From contig NZ_QBKU01000012.1 of NCBI RefSeq assembly GCF_003054325.1, positions 1 through 64,000 of the forward strand: 64,000 nucleotides of DNA, in the 5' to 3' direction. Position 1 is the first letter of the stretch. Each line of letters starts with the position of its first letter. This DNA is from Sulfitobacter mediterraneus (GTDB lineage Bacteria > Pseudomonadota > Alphaproteobacteria > Rhodobacterales > Rhodobacteraceae). A model generated the notes under the pieces. It saw only the letters and a list, made by a program, of their open reading frames with translations, had not been told where the DNA came from and ran no database searches. The position numbers and the translations under genes were made by a program. Positions 12,301 to 19,269 of this stretch are shown here, piece after piece.

Positions 12301-14492
12301 TCACCGTTGGCCGCAATGACGCCCCCGTTGCGCGGCCAGACAGCTATGACCTTGCCGAAGACACCACAATCACCATCGACCTGGCAGGCAACACCAGCCC
12401 GCTTGCCAACGACGATGACACCGAAGGGGATCCGTTCTCAGTGACCAATGTGGGCGCTGCGGCCAATGGGGTGGTTCAGTTCGACGCAAATATGAACACA
12501 ATCACCTACACACCAAACGCAAACCTGTTTGGCGATGCTTTGGACGTGGTGGAGTATAGAATCGCCGACAGCTTTGGTCGGTCCGTGACGTCGACCATGA
12601 CCTTCAATGTGGCACCTCAAGATGATCCCGTCACCGGGGCGTTGTTGATCCAGACCAGCTTTGATGTGTTTGGCAATCCAGAGTACATGCTTGATGCGTC
12701 CCAGCTTGAAGATGCCGATGGATTGCCGGCCCTGTCGTTGGATGACCTGCTGGATGGCGCAACGCCCACGAATGATGAATTTGGCTATTTCGACAATTGG
12801 GTGTGGCGAATTGATGGTGTCGTTGCTGGCGACACTGACGAGCAATATTTTCCGGCACTGGATGATGCGCAAAAACAGCTGACGGTCGAGGCCACCCTGA
12901 CAGACAACCAAGGAAACACCAGCTTTGTCCAGAGTGCGGCCATTGCCGTGCCTGATGTGCGGGTCATTATTTTTTATAACCTGCAACCCGGCGTGGATGA
13001 CCTGTTTGACCCCTTTGATGGGACTGCTGGCCCGAATGGGGCAATCCCCGGTTTTGTAGATCTGAAAGGGTTTGAGCTGGGCCGGGATCGGATTGACCTG
13101 CGTGATGTGGCCCTGCTTGACGCGTTGAGCGCCGTGAACAATGCCGCAGACGGCAGTGCGATCTTGACCTTTGACAATGGCAGCGTCCTGCGGATCGAAG
13201 GCGAAGGCGTGAGCCCGGACACTTTGACGTTTGACGATTTCCTGTTTGCCGACGGCAACATCGAACCCACCGGCACACCGGATGTGAACGGCGAGACCGA
13301 ACAGGGTGCGGTGCTAGAGGCGGACCCAACAACGGTCGAGGATGTCGAGAAGATCAACCCAGACACCGTTACCTACCGATGGCAACGTGACGGCGTTGAT
13401 ATTCCGGGGGCAACGGGAATTACTTATGTTCTCACCGAAGAGGACGTGGGCAAGACCATTACCGTGATCTACATGTTCGAAGACAGCTTTGGCACGCCGG
13501 AAACCGTCACCAGCGAAGGTGTCGGACCGATCATCGCAACCGGCGAAGAGATCACCGGCGGTACAGGGTCGGAGGCACTGGACGGCACCGCAGGATCAGA
13601 CGTCATTCGCGCCCTTGATGGCGATGACGTGATCCATCCAGGCAAGGGCAATGACACCGTCGATGGCGGCGAGGGCATTGACCGCGCTACCTATTCCGGT
13701 GACCAGTTGGGCTATACTCTGACCTTCTCCCCCGACGGGACGCTGATCACTGATCGCCGTCCAGGCGGCAACGGCACGGATGAGCTGATCGATGTTGAGT
13801 TCCTGGATTTCGGGACCGAACTGCCGATCTTTGGCGGCCAGCCTATGCCGCTGAACATCTTTGGCGGTCCGGCTTCACTGACGGCAGAAGAATTTGCGCC
13901 GATCATTGAGCTTTATATCGCGTATTTCAACCGCGCCCCGGATGCGCTGGGCCTCTACTTCTGGGCGACGTCCTTTACCACTGGCACCTCGCTTGAAGAG
14001 ATGGCGACACTGTTTGTGGGCCAGCCGGAAACCCAGCTGGAATACCCCGAAGGCACAGCCAACAATGTGTTTGCTGAAACCGTCTACAACAATGTTCTTG
14101 GCCGGACGCCGGATGCCGCTGGTTTCGACTTCTGGGTCGGGCTGCTCGACAACGGGTTCGTCGCGCGTGATGCGTTTATTCTTGAGGTTTTGCGGGGCGC
14201 CAAGGCCGATCCTGCGCCCGGTTCAACGCAAGAGTTTATCGACCAGCAGCAGGCAGATCAGGCGTATTTGGAGACCAAGACAGACATCGGGGCCTATTTC
14301 GCAGTTCTCAAAGGCATGTCCGAGGTCAACAATGCCAAGACCGCGATGGGGCTTTATGACGGGTCAGCGCAAAGCGTTGCAGATACACTTTTTGCCATCG
14401 ACGCCTATTTCGAAAATGCGCTTGATCCCAACACGGGTGAGTTCTTGATGCAGCTGGTTGGTGTCATCGACGATCCGTTTGCGATTGCGTAA
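387..14492 (+). CDS. Giant RTX / FG-GAP / cadherin-like surface protein (4701 aa)
   Basis: Very large, probably secreted, calcium-binding adhesin-like protein. Residues 1 to about 345 are helical and Lys/Ala/Glu-rich with no Sec signal. From about 349 to 2140 come many clusters of RTX nonapeptides (GGxGxDxxx) separated by linkers. Seven FG-GAP motifs of the type GDVNNDGIDD lie at about 2238-2715, an Ig-like domain at about 2749-2832, and a tandem array of thirteen 90-105-residue cadherin/VCBS-like domains at about 2832-4082. A second Ig-like domain is at about 4300-4382, one last RTX cluster at 4389-4435, and a DUF4214 module at about 4505-4605. RTX proteins are normally exported by type I secretion through a C-terminal signal; no transporter gene is in the window. 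Adhesion or biofilm is the usual role but is inferred. The next gene is a TIGR03032 protein 103 nt downstream. Confidence 0.93.
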   Translation: MENDETLQESAAVKLRDAASISWSVADAAGSAKKVVKLASRPFKSVEKLKDKVKKLEKAAKVVEDISDTLKSVSFTRPAAKVTDKVAEKVIKYTKKVETKIDALEGTSTKIGDFLFKVQKQLGNINKATNALGVAAEAYSRKLASAEQNLAPAESQFSTGVEFLDKNSSDARAIAVQLAEVRISQADSINGPLLVLVTQLSEIDQAMEELSSKLDNNLLDIIVDLAESLGAITDVVSKITDPLETVLDYLGPVLDLMGSFFSFLLAPVEAALEWIIDKIGITALLEKAADEITSLLPNIDLLDGLAEKLEKLFLEEIQDFYETEIVAKYESILATINNPNFPESLSIGTDEDNTLNGSMNATGSLTLDGLGGNDNIFGGDFDDTLNGGTGRDILSGGGGNDIIDGGTDNPNGDEDDESPDSVIYAGNREDYNYTAVISDGVATGDWIVVDTRETITVDGVVTQRNDGKDILKNIELIIFADDGLDLRLFDQLIETRSEDGEIAYVSPYATNLDPIGGQLPLTLDGQRDWVYGAFGLDILITGGGNDQLSSGGNGRITRRKYDGDALFGGEGDDVYVVSPDGYDRDLIIDSGGIDTVDYNLASGDVRVYLGSTNPNDREAFYIPPSVEFHADYDGNDINDPVTINTQHPDGSITSETVTYNAGVIQGIENVVGSDNHDIIIGNDAVNRLDGGAGNDMIRGLDGNDEIYGGSGHDILIGDWGDDYIEGGTGANVYIGGLGDDDFNDTAGGYGTVKYSTFAISSLYDQSVEFPDFATTGFDAFNVNDMPGGIVVVQTSDPGQQQVAKYQTSVSVGDRYGVDYLEDIEFIVGSTGGDYIFSLRGKSQHIYGNGGDDQLFADETDIGNVFYGGEGADVFTSHAFSPDLFYGGSESDTVRIWDENTVDGDELHGDDAPNDLRLPMEGVDVLDLRNSDFAWHVHISPLTPLGSLIGKEDILRSDVDDPLFIQQTVGVNGVEEGDIVPTEIGDVPLAFQANPSTPDAGGVASEFSAFEHIIGSEQRDIITGGYILSPVIFEGNGGDDVLYVSQFTTGELFGGDGDDVLGTYNPTNGDITFERLYEKDKITTLSGGAGNDVFVAGDFRESFEGGEGLDRLTFETSRASVIVNLSTKQLDGGYAEGDILVGGIEDVTGTQFEDTITGDEEFNEIVGWDGIDVLLGLGGADNLFGGDGNDFLYGGAGNDNLHGGNGGDLLDGGAGIDTASWNFYQVHPKGGVERLTNDTSDIVADLETGQAGTDILISIENLTGGVGHDTLRGDSGDNLLAGSTGNDLLQGRDGEDLLIGGVGDDTVEGGAGDDALFGGAGINFLDGGADFDTIDYGVLELGVQITMAGVGERAGDTSGIARSYTPVDLFIWSDSLTETTFDGYVEQTTISTGTTELRNTYEVFDQGDDDPDDDVYVPRGTITPERVWKFLNLNYATQTSDADDIPFLPNLLLPEQEVDVVERFEEAVDIFTNIERIAGSQGADRIVGNAENTVFYGGLGGDVIDGGDGIDTMSYAFSEFGVSVDLKMMTFAGGEAEGDQISNMENLIGSGQSDALSGNDLDNTIVLGDGNDNARGYDGVDTVVFGFDFRDISQIQGFADGVNIMRFEGDVLTSVDFIADDIEILSFEDGDKTFAEIKALAKDGTEGSDVLVGTPVPDTLDGRGGNDIVQGLDSADLLLGSEGNDLLQGQGGDDRLIGGTGRDRFIGGMGDDTFIIDDSTEIVTELENEGDDTAESSVDFALPDHVETLILTGTDVTTGTGNDEANTIIGSDAANVLVGKGGRDTLDGGLGEDTLLGGADGDTYLINETIDVIFGEAADGGYDAVHTTVDYTLPDNVELLAVADGASVHAIGNDGVNEFYTGLRLLDGNSNPTDGTGGSTFDGKAGADILVLGHDFEGSTFDFDDQGYLTITFDDVTNRAANIEKFDFTDQFLTWDDLTTTVFAPTGSVIVPGVEGDIIHGIDMSDASNGAQFVHVASAPGANDVIYNFSTAFGANGAGTFLGSGFSDPATSQVDVLAVVPGDAPSDVQFYLSGIFRPLDLMTEANWTYYQVAVFGGDDDLDGTHLGDTLRGFEGEDTLSGDDGNDLIKGDGGNDSITGGQGDDTLFGGAGEDSLVGGNGVFNDFYNGGEGDDTHFGGNGVNTIFVHADMGADVAYDFDGAKDFIDTSLLTEAERDLMTVTIDNADTLIGLSDGGSLRLIGTQINDLPIVPFDTGETDPVEIDLGLGSNGFEFPEIIAVSAAGDVNNDGIDDFMVGWTDRTFNATITPIAYVVYGKDDADFDPLTQPFLLDLDEGFSVLAETGDANISLAAAGDVNNDGIDDFMVGTSGSTHVIFGRDGDFADHVDLGGLGATEGVKLAMDGANGQQFIEGGFDINGDGIDDMIVSDGAYYGSTTHVVFGSDAADPLPATITGADLDGTNGFTLLGPNYFTNPGDSLASAGDVNGDGFDDLIIGSRFHSVASPDGSSYTWTGGAFILFGSDQPFAGSIDLEQMTADQGFLIDGDIDGGQSRTGGVVQGGGDVNGDGFDDVVIMVSRAINKGPFGSAVEGDLNERAYVLFGSGDPMGESFDLDDGGTGRRVSLADLDGTDGTVFTLALPEGYNSPNPNTPSDFKSITGGGAIEIVDDLNNDRIADIVIGTSTFSREVVYDQDTGESTNTNLNTGQTFVLYGRTEGFGGVFELEDLTDLDGFVVDGFEGDGSGRIVRYAGDVNNDGGADFLIGASSSPSKLIFGTPFSDLPTLGTIEITGLAQEDETLTANMDGLSDGDGFATLDFQWYRNGTPVQGATEATYLLTQADVDGEFYVTLDYVDNFGNAGRVQSDLLGPVENVNDAPMAEPDSYTAFEDMPLRMDLQANDFDADGDDLTYSFFTATIGGAGTLTVNDDKTVTFTAADQFLGPVFFTYQLIDEDGVASVATAVNIDVVEVNDAPEITDLAVTIVEENSVTLSPLVGVTDEEDDAFSIVDAYLGDKTEISFTDDTITITGDLNATGDDIVAYTVRDARGAEATAYIAVTITPVNDAPMPVDDFARGPENLVQIVDVLANDIDPDEGDVLTVVDVTNGTFSTSKINADGTISVTPIAEQFGTEVLTYTMRDADGVERQATLTLTFDQVNDPPVAFDDHVAVNEDASIEIDVRANDEDFGEEDIFVDSFTAPSHGAVELLGNGNLLYTPDPDFDGEDSFKYVLSDHDAKVSGAKVFIAVNPQPDDPVAKDFTVELQQGSTVMFDPRLSATGNAADADSDPDRDPLSISSFTEAAGGTVAFKDDASGLIYTPDADFFGTDTFDYVIDDGTGRTDTANIVVTVHRNDVPNARPDSFDLTEDTNIIIDVYEAYPGGILDNDDDNEGDPFAFESIGTAVNGEIAFNAIEGTVTYTPNANIFGAGLDTVDYSIIDSFGRIVTSTITFNVIGQDDAPVAFDDVATTGEDTPFAIDVLANDEDFGEGDVSFNGFTQGAFGGVVQLSDDTLHYSPNANFNGQDSFTYGIRDTAGNTSTATVTVNVTDEPDAPTANDDTAQGSEDVALVIDVLGNDTHPDAGAVLTVVDVTNGTFSTSAINQDGTITVTPNAGAFGTEILTYTVRDNAGAESQAQITVSFGAVDDAPVAFDDTATTDEDTAIAIDVLANDDDFGEDDVSLNGFSQGAFGGVVLLSDDTLHYTPNADFNGQDSFTYGIRDTSGNTSTATVIVNVTSVQDDPIANDDTAQGTESVPLVIDVLANDSDPDTGATLSVVSVTNGSFSTSVINQDGTITVAPTIGVFGTEVLTYTLRDNTGAESQGQITVNFAAVDDAPLALNDTAATDEDTAIEIDVLANDLDFGENDISILGFSEGNSGGVIELANGNLLYTPDQDFNGPDSFTYVITDNAGQESTATVSIDVAALPDDPNAIDKSVFVQQDSSLTFDPLQSTTGNPEDGDNDPDGDTIFLDAHATAQNGTLDFSDDFTQLIYTPDAGFSGEDTFLYRIGDGTGRFDEATISVTVGRNDAPVARPDSYDLAEDTTITIDLAGNTSPLANDDDTEGDPFSVTNVGAAANGVVQFDANMNTITYTPNANLFGDALDVVEYRIADSFGRSVTSTMTFNVAPQDDPVTGALLIQTSFDVFGNPEYMLDASQLEDADGLPALSLDDLLDGATPTNDEFGYFDNWVWRIDGVVAGDTDEQYFPALDDAQKQLTVEATLTDNQGNTSFVQSAAIAVPDVRVIIFYNLQPGVDDLFDPFDGTAGPNGAIPGFVDLKGFELGRDRIDLRDVALLDALSAVNNAADGSAILTFDNGSVLRIEGEGVSPDTLTFDDFLFADGNIEPTGTPDVNGETEQGAVLEADPTTVEDVEKINPDTVTYRWQRDGVDIPGATGITYVLTEEDVGKTITVIYMFEDSFGTPETVTSEGVGPIIATGEEITGGTGSEALDGTAGSDVIRALDGDDVIHPGKGNDTVDGGEGIDRATYSGDQLGYTLTFSPDGTLITDRRPGGNGTDELIDVEFLDFGTELPIFGGQPMPLNIFGGPASLTAEEFAPIIELYIAYFNRAPDALGLYFWATSFTTGTSLEEMATLFVGQPETQLEYPEGTANNVFAETVYNNVLGRTPDAAGFDFWVGLLDNGFVARDAFILEVLRGAKADPAPGSTQEFIDQQQADQAYLETKTDIGAYFAVLKGMSEVNNAKTAMGLYDGSAQSVADTLFAIDAYFENALDPNTGEFLMQLVGVIDDPFAIA
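7090..8560 (+). repeat. Seven FG-GAP repeats (integrin-alpha-like propeller) in the giant protein
   Basis: Seven copies of a DxNxDGxxD-type motif start near 7109, 7318, 7501, 7703, 7942, 8254 and 8506. Five keep DxNxDGxxD exactly; the sixth (DLNNDRIAD) and seventh (DVNNDGGAD) are variant. Seven is the number needed to close a beta-propeller, and the acidic loops are typical calcium ligands. The block separates the main RTX region from the cadherin-like array. Confidence 0.75.
9446..12629 (+). repeat. Cadherin-like domain array with duplicated four-domain block
   Basis: Eleven domains of four subtypes follow one another, each ending in a DAP/DDP-type junction. By sequence subtype the order is B 9446, A 9729, C 10008, D 10311, A 10623, B 10902, A 11184, B 11463, A 11745, C 12024, D 12327. 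The block B-A-C-D therefore occurs at both ends (9446-10622 and 11463-12629). The two A copies at 10623 and 11184 share long near-identical DNA stretches around 10808 and 11369, pointing to recent duplication. Two further, more divergent domains precede the array (about 8882 and 9171). Confidence 0.8.
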
Positions 14493-14595
14493 GGGCCGCG
14501 ATGATGGGGCAGGGGGGGCCGACGACCTGTTTGCGGATGGCCATAGCCATGTGCAGCATTAAGATAGCTTCTCCCCCCATCGCGCAGGAGAGATC

Positions 14596-15645
14596 ATGAC
14601 AGATACCCCGCAGTTTGATCTGATCGGATCAGCGTCGTTTGCCGAATGGTTGGCAGGGCAAGATTTGTCGATTGCATTTACAACTTATCAGGCGGGCAAG
14701 CTATTTTTGGTCGGTGCGCAGCCCGGCGGCAGGCTTTCAGTATTTGAACGCACCTTTGATCACTGCATGGGGTTGGGTGTAGGCCAACGCCGGTTCTGGA
14801 TGTCATCGCTTTATCAGCTTTGGCAGTTCGAGGATTTCCATGACCCAGGTGTCATGCAAGGCGGATATGATGCGACCTATGTTCCGGTTGCGGGGCACAC
14901 CACTGGCGATATTGACGTGCATGACATCCACGTTCAGCCGGACGGCACACCGCTTTTCGTGGCGACACGGTTCAATTGTTTGGCCACGCTCAGCCAAACC
15001 GGCAGTTTCACCGAAGTGTGGCGCCCCCCGTTCATTGACCGGCTGACCGCAGAAGACCGGTGCCACCTGAACGGCATGGCCGCTGATGACATGGGCGCAC
15101 GTTTTGTCAGCTGTGTTGGCCAATCCAATGTCGCGGATGGCTGGCGCGACCATCGCCGGGACGGCGGCATGGTTCTTGACGTGGCAAGCGGCGCGCCTGT
15201 TGCGGCGGGACTGTCGATGCCGCATTCCCCGCGCCTGCATCAAGGGCGGCTTTGGCTGCTGCAAACCGGCACCGGCGAATTTGGCGAAGTGCATATCGCA
15301 ACGGGGCAGTTCAATCCGATCTGTTTCTTGCCCGGTTTTGCCCGTGGTTTGTGCTTTGTCGGGGACTACGCAGTCATTGGCCTTTCGCGTCCGCGTGAGA
15401 ACCGCACGTTTGACGGGCTCAAGCTAAACGAACGTTTGGCGCAAAAGGGGCTCACCCCCAAATGCGGACTTTGTGTAGTAAACCTGAAAACAGGTGCACT
15501 GGAACATCTGCTGGAAATAGAAGGCGTGGTGCAGGAACTATACGACGTGGCCGTGCTGCCCGATGTGAAACGGCCAAGGGCGCTGGGCTTTCGAAACGAC
15601 GAAATCCGGTTCTTTGTTCGGCCCGAAAGCCAGCTTGATCGCTGA
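14596..15645 (+). CDS. TIGR03032 family protein
   Basis: A 349-aa protein resembling the TIGR03032 / DUF4915 family, recognised from its N-terminal part (around AFTTYQAGKLFLVG) and repeated Trp/Gly-rich beta-strand segments that suggest a propeller-like fold. The ATG is preceded by GCAGGAGAGATC, a good ribosome-binding site. There is no signal peptide, so it is probably cytoplasmic. It follows the giant RTX gene by 103 nt on the same strand with no terminator seen between, so co-transcription is likely. Biochemical function is unknown; a role in making or modifying the giant protein is guesswork from position. Confidence 0.75.
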   Translation: MTDTPQFDLIGSASFAEWLAGQDLSIAFTTYQAGKLFLVGAQPGGRLSVFERTFDHCMGLGVGQRRFWMSSLYQLWQFEDFHDPGVMQGGYDATYVPVAGHTTGDIDVHDIHVQPDGTPLFVATRFNCLATLSQTGSFTEVWRPPFIDRLTAEDRCHLNGMAADDMGARFVSCVGQSNVADGWRDHRRDGGMVLDVASGAPVAAGLSMPHSPRLHQGRLWLLQTGTGEFGEVHIATGQFNPICFLPGFARGLCFVGDYAVIGLSRPRENRTFDGLKLNERLAQKGLTPKCGLCVVNLKTGALEHLLEIEGVVQELYDVAVLPDVKRPRALGFRNDEIRFFVRPESQLDR

Positions 15646-15703
15646 AGGCCCCTCAACGGCAGTGTTCTTACCTCAATCATGAATAGAAGAAATTCCGACC
15701 AAG

Positions 15704-15718
15704 TTAATCTTGGGTTAA
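15704..15718. promoter_or_regulatory. CtrA-type box TTAA-N7-TTAA
   Basis: An exact TTAA, seven bases, TTAA lies in the 204-nt gap before the hybrid kinase gene, about 130 nt upstream of its start. This is the consensus for the alphaproteobacterial response regulator CtrA, which in Rhodobacterales controls motility, gene transfer agents and signalling genes. Binding is inferred. Confidence 0.5.
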
Positions 15719-15849
15719 TTCTGAGGGGCGAAAGTGCCGCAGATTACTGCTCTTGTCTGTCCTCTCGGGGAATTTGATTGATTGGTTTAAAAAAGCTACC
15801 TATCAACTAAGGCGAGAACGTAACAATTGACTTGATTTGATGCAGGGTC

Positions 15850-18800
15850 GTGATTGAAGCAGAAGCTTTGCATCGCTCGGCAGTCACAAAAACAAGGTGC
15901 GATCAATTGCGCAAACTTGAGATACTGCTGGGATGTGTTTGTGTTCTGGTCATTCTGGGCCTCTTTGCAAACAGCGTTCGAACGAACGCCATGGTTGCAA
16001 ACGCCGAATTCCGGCGCTTGACCGATGACAGCCTCGAAAGCCTGCAAATTCGGATGGACACCTATCTGAGCAGTCTCAATGCGACTGCCGCGTTTCTGGG
16101 CGCTTCGGATGAAGTCACCCGCGATGAATTTGATGGCTTTGTCGCACAGCTGGAAATTGAAAAGTATCTGCCGGGGATCAATGGTATTGGCTACATCACC
16201 CCGATAAAGGCCGGGCAGGAACAAGAACTGATTGATGAGATGGCCGCACTGGGTGAGCCGGATCTCGATATTCATCCGCTGACGGACAATGCGCAAAAGT
16301 ACATCATCAACAGGATTTCCCCGATCGGCCCCAATGTTGAGGCGCTTGGCCTTGATATCTCATTTGAAGAAGGTCGCCGAAATTCGGCGAATGCGGCGCG
16401 GGACACCGGGCAGCCGCAGCTGACGCCGCGCATTTTGCTCGTGCAGGAACACAGCAGCCAGCCGGGCTTTTTGTTGCTGCGGCCTGTCTATGCTAATGAT
16501 GATCCCACATCGCGGCCTGATCCGGCAACCTCGCCATTCAAAGGCTTCGTCTATGCCCCGTTTGTGGGGCGCAATCTGCTGACCAATCTGACCGCCAATC
16601 AAGGGGTCGTATATCAGTTTTCCGTTTTCGATGGCCCTACGGCGGATATGGATCAACTGATCTACGCCAGCGAATCCGACAGCGAGGCGCCAAGCGGGCG
16701 GTATTCCTCAACCTATACATTTGAGAATTATGGGCGCCAATGGACCGTCCTTTATGAAAGCACTACACCGTTTGAGGCAAGTTTCCGCAACACAATGGCT
16801 TGGACGCTTCTGATTGGTGGGCTGATCCTTTCGGGCATGCTTGTGTTTTCGGTGCGCAGCCTGCGCATTCGCGGTGACGCAACACATGAGCTGGCCCAGT
16901 TGCGCGAGCGGCAGATCAACGCCCGCGAAGAAGAAAATCGCGCTGTTGTCGAAAACGCTGTAACGGCTGTCTTTATCCTTGATGGACAAGGAAAGATCCT
17001 GTTTGCCAACCAGGCCGCCCAAGAGGGTTTTGGATATTCGCCGCAGCAGATCAAGGGCTTGCTCTTTGATGATCTGGTGTCGGCTTCGGACGATCAAGAG
17101 GAAACGTCAGGGGTCAATGCACGCGGCACGACCCGCGACGGGGCAGAGTTGGTTCTGGATCTTCATTACAATGAATGGACCACATTCGAAGGCGCCTCGC
17201 GTGTCACAGCGATTGTGCGTGACCTCACGCGCGAAACAGAAGCACGCGAAGAGATCCGGATCACCAAGATCCGCTATGATCAGGCCCTGCAAGGGGCAGG
17301 GATCGGCGTTTTTGATGTGAACCTTGAGACCGGCCATTCCAACGTCACGGATACCTGGTGCGAGATTATGGGGATCGACCCCGACCGAAACGACTTTGAC
17401 TCGCAAGACAACTTCATGAGCCGCGTCCATCCCGATGATCTGCCGGCGCTCACTGCCAATGACACCGCCTGCATTGAAGGGCGAACAGCCCGTTCTATTT
17501 CCGAGTACCGGATCAAGTTCTCGGACACCGAATGGCGTTGGATGCGATCCGAGGCGGTTGTGGTAAATCGCAACAAAGAGGGCAAAGCCCTGAGAATGAT
17601 CGGAACGCAGGCCGATATCACCGAACTGCACAATTCCCAACATGCCCTTGAGGCCAGCGAGAAACGCTTCCGTCAGGTGTTGTCCGCCGCACCGATCGGC
17701 ATGGTCTTGATGGACAACAACGGCCATTTTCTCGGCGTGAACAATGCCTTTTGCAAGCTCACCGGCTATAAGGAAGACGAGCTTTTGACCACGGTGCGTA
17801 TGCCAGACATGATGTCAAAGGATGAGCGTAAAAAGTTGTATTCAGAGATCAGCAATCTCATGAACAGCGATGACAATCACGTCTATACTGCCGAACATCG
17901 CATCGTGACGCGCAACAACAGCGAACGCTGGGGCTTGTTTCACATCACATGGGCCTATGACAAAAACAAAGGTGAACATTACTTCATCTCGCAGATCATC
18001 GACATCACGGATCAGAAAAAAATCGAGCAGATCAAGAATGAATTTGTCTCCACCGTCAGTCATGAATTGCGCACGCCACTGACCTCGATCAAGGGCGCCC
18101 TGGGCTTGGTTCTGGCCACCGGCACGGAACAGATGGAGGACGCCAAAAAGCGTTTGATTGATATCGCGCTGTCCAACACCGAACGGTTGACAACCATTGT
18201 AAACGACATTCTGGATCTTGAGAAAATCTCTTCCGGTGAGGTGGATTTTGTCTTTCAGGATCTCGATATGACTTCGTTGATCAACGAGGCGGTGAAGGAG
18301 AATTCGCCCTTTGCGACCACCCACAAGAACACTTTGCGGTTTGAACATCCGGACTTGCCCCTGAACGTAAGTGCCGATTTCAACCGGACCAAGCAAGTGA
18401 TGGCAAATTTGATCTCCAATGCCTGCAAATACTCGGACCCGGAAACCGAGGTGCTGATTAAGGCAGAGCAACTGGATGGCAAGATCATCGTCTACATCCA
18501 AAACCGCGGCCCCGGTATTCCTGAAAATTTCAAACCTTTGATGTTCCAGGCGTTTTCTCAGGCAGACAGTTCGGACACCCGCGCCAAGGGCGGCACCGGA
18601 CTTGGCCTGAACATCACCAAACAGATCGTATCGCGCCATCAGGGCGAGATCGGCTTTGAAAGCGCTCCGGATGGCATCACGGTGTTCTGGTTCACCTATC
18701 CCTCGAACGACGAGGATGACATGAACGATCCGGTCGCTGCGCCGAAAGTTAAACGCCTGCCAAGACGTGGCAAGGCCCGTGTGCTGCATATCGAAGATGA

Positions 18801-19122
18801 TTTCGACTTTGCCGAAGTGGTGAAATCTGGCCTATCCAAGGTTGCCGATGTCACTCATGCGGGCAACCTCGAAGAGGCACGCAGATGTATCGAAAACGGC
18901 AATCTGGACATGCTCATCGTTGATTGGTCTTTGCCGGACGGGGATGCTGCCGTTTTGCTGGATGACATCAACGAGCGTTTACCCAATGTCACAGTTCTTG
19001 GGCTGTCTTCTGACGGCAATAGACGCCGCGACAGCCGCGTGACTGTCAATCTGGAGAAATCCCGGACGGAGCTGTCGACCATTGCAGAATATGTCTCATC
19101 GCGTGTGGCAAACGCATCATAA
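15850..19122 (+). CDS. CHASE/PAS hybrid sensor histidine kinase with receiver domain
   Basis: A 1090-aa membrane sensor. A transmembrane helix at about 23-43 and another at about 316-338 flank a periplasmic CHASE-type domain (about 60-290), which in this family senses small ligands. Three PAS-type domains follow (about 355-460, 475-590, 605-720), then a HisKA domain with the phospho-acceptor His738 in SHELRTPLTS, an HATPase domain with GTGLGLN, and a C-terminal receiver (about 975-1085) with acidic pair EDD and phospho-acceptor Asp1025 in IVDWSLPD. The start is GTG with a weak SD. The receiver suggests a multistep phosphorelay needing an Hpt protein; one is encoded at 21399-21776. A CtrA-type box lies upstream. 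Confidence 0.9.
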   Translation: MIEAEALHRSAVTKTRCDQLRKLEILLGCVCVLVILGLFANSVRTNAMVANAEFRRLTDDSLESLQIRMDTYLSSLNATAAFLGASDEVTRDEFDGFVAQLEIEKYLPGINGIGYITPIKAGQEQELIDEMAALGEPDLDIHPLTDNAQKYIINRISPIGPNVEALGLDISFEEGRRNSANAARDTGQPQLTPRILLVQEHSSQPGFLLLRPVYANDDPTSRPDPATSPFKGFVYAPFVGRNLLTNLTANQGVVYQFSVFDGPTADMDQLIYASESDSEAPSGRYSSTYTFENYGRQWTVLYESTTPFEASFRNTMAWTLLIGGLILSGMLVFSVRSLRIRGDATHELAQLRERQINAREEENRAVVENAVTAVFILDGQGKILFANQAAQEGFGYSPQQIKGLLFDDLVSASDDQEETSGVNARGTTRDGAELVLDLHYNEWTTFEGASRVTAIVRDLTRETEAREEIRITKIRYDQALQGAGIGVFDVNLETGHSNVTDTWCEIMGIDPDRNDFDSQDNFMSRVHPDDLPALTANDTACIEGRTARSISEYRIKFSDTEWRWMRSEAVVVNRNKEGKALRMIGTQADITELHNSQHALEASEKRFRQVLSAAPIGMVLMDNNGHFLGVNNAFCKLTGYKEDELLTTVRMPDMMSKDERKKLYSEISNLMNSDDNHVYTAEHRIVTRNNSERWGLFHITWAYDKNKGEHYFISQIIDITDQKKIEQIKNEFVSTVSHELRTPLTSIKGALGLVLATGTEQMEDAKKRLIDIALSNTERLTTIVNDILDLEKISSGEVDFVFQDLDMTSLINEAVKENSPFATTHKNTLRFEHPDLPLNVSADFNRTKQVMANLISNACKYSDPETEVLIKAEQLDGKIIVYIQNRGPGIPENFKPLMFQAFSQADSSDTRAKGGTGLGLNITKQIVSRHQGEIGFESAPDGITVFWFTYPSNDEDDMNDPVAAPKVKRLPRRGKARVLHIEDDFDFAEVVKSGLSKVADVTHAGNLEEARRCIENGNLDMLIVDWSLPDGDAAVLLDDINERLPNVTVLGLSSDGNRRRDSRVTVNLEKSRTELSTIAEYVSSRVANAS

Positions 19123-19269
19123 AGGCCGGATCTGCGATCTTTTTGACAAAATCATTGCGACTGCCACATTCTTGCCAGTTTACCTGTGCATGGTTTCAAA
19201 AATGTTGAGTTGCGTCCCGGTCATTTAAGCGGGCGAAGACGATACAGATTTGAGTATGAGGGCAGGATT

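Noticed and set aside
15648..15729. Inverted repeat GCCCCTCA ... TGAGGGGC after the TIGR03032 gene as a terminator
   Set aside because: The arms are about 65 nt apart and no T-run follows, so a functional hairpin is doubtful.
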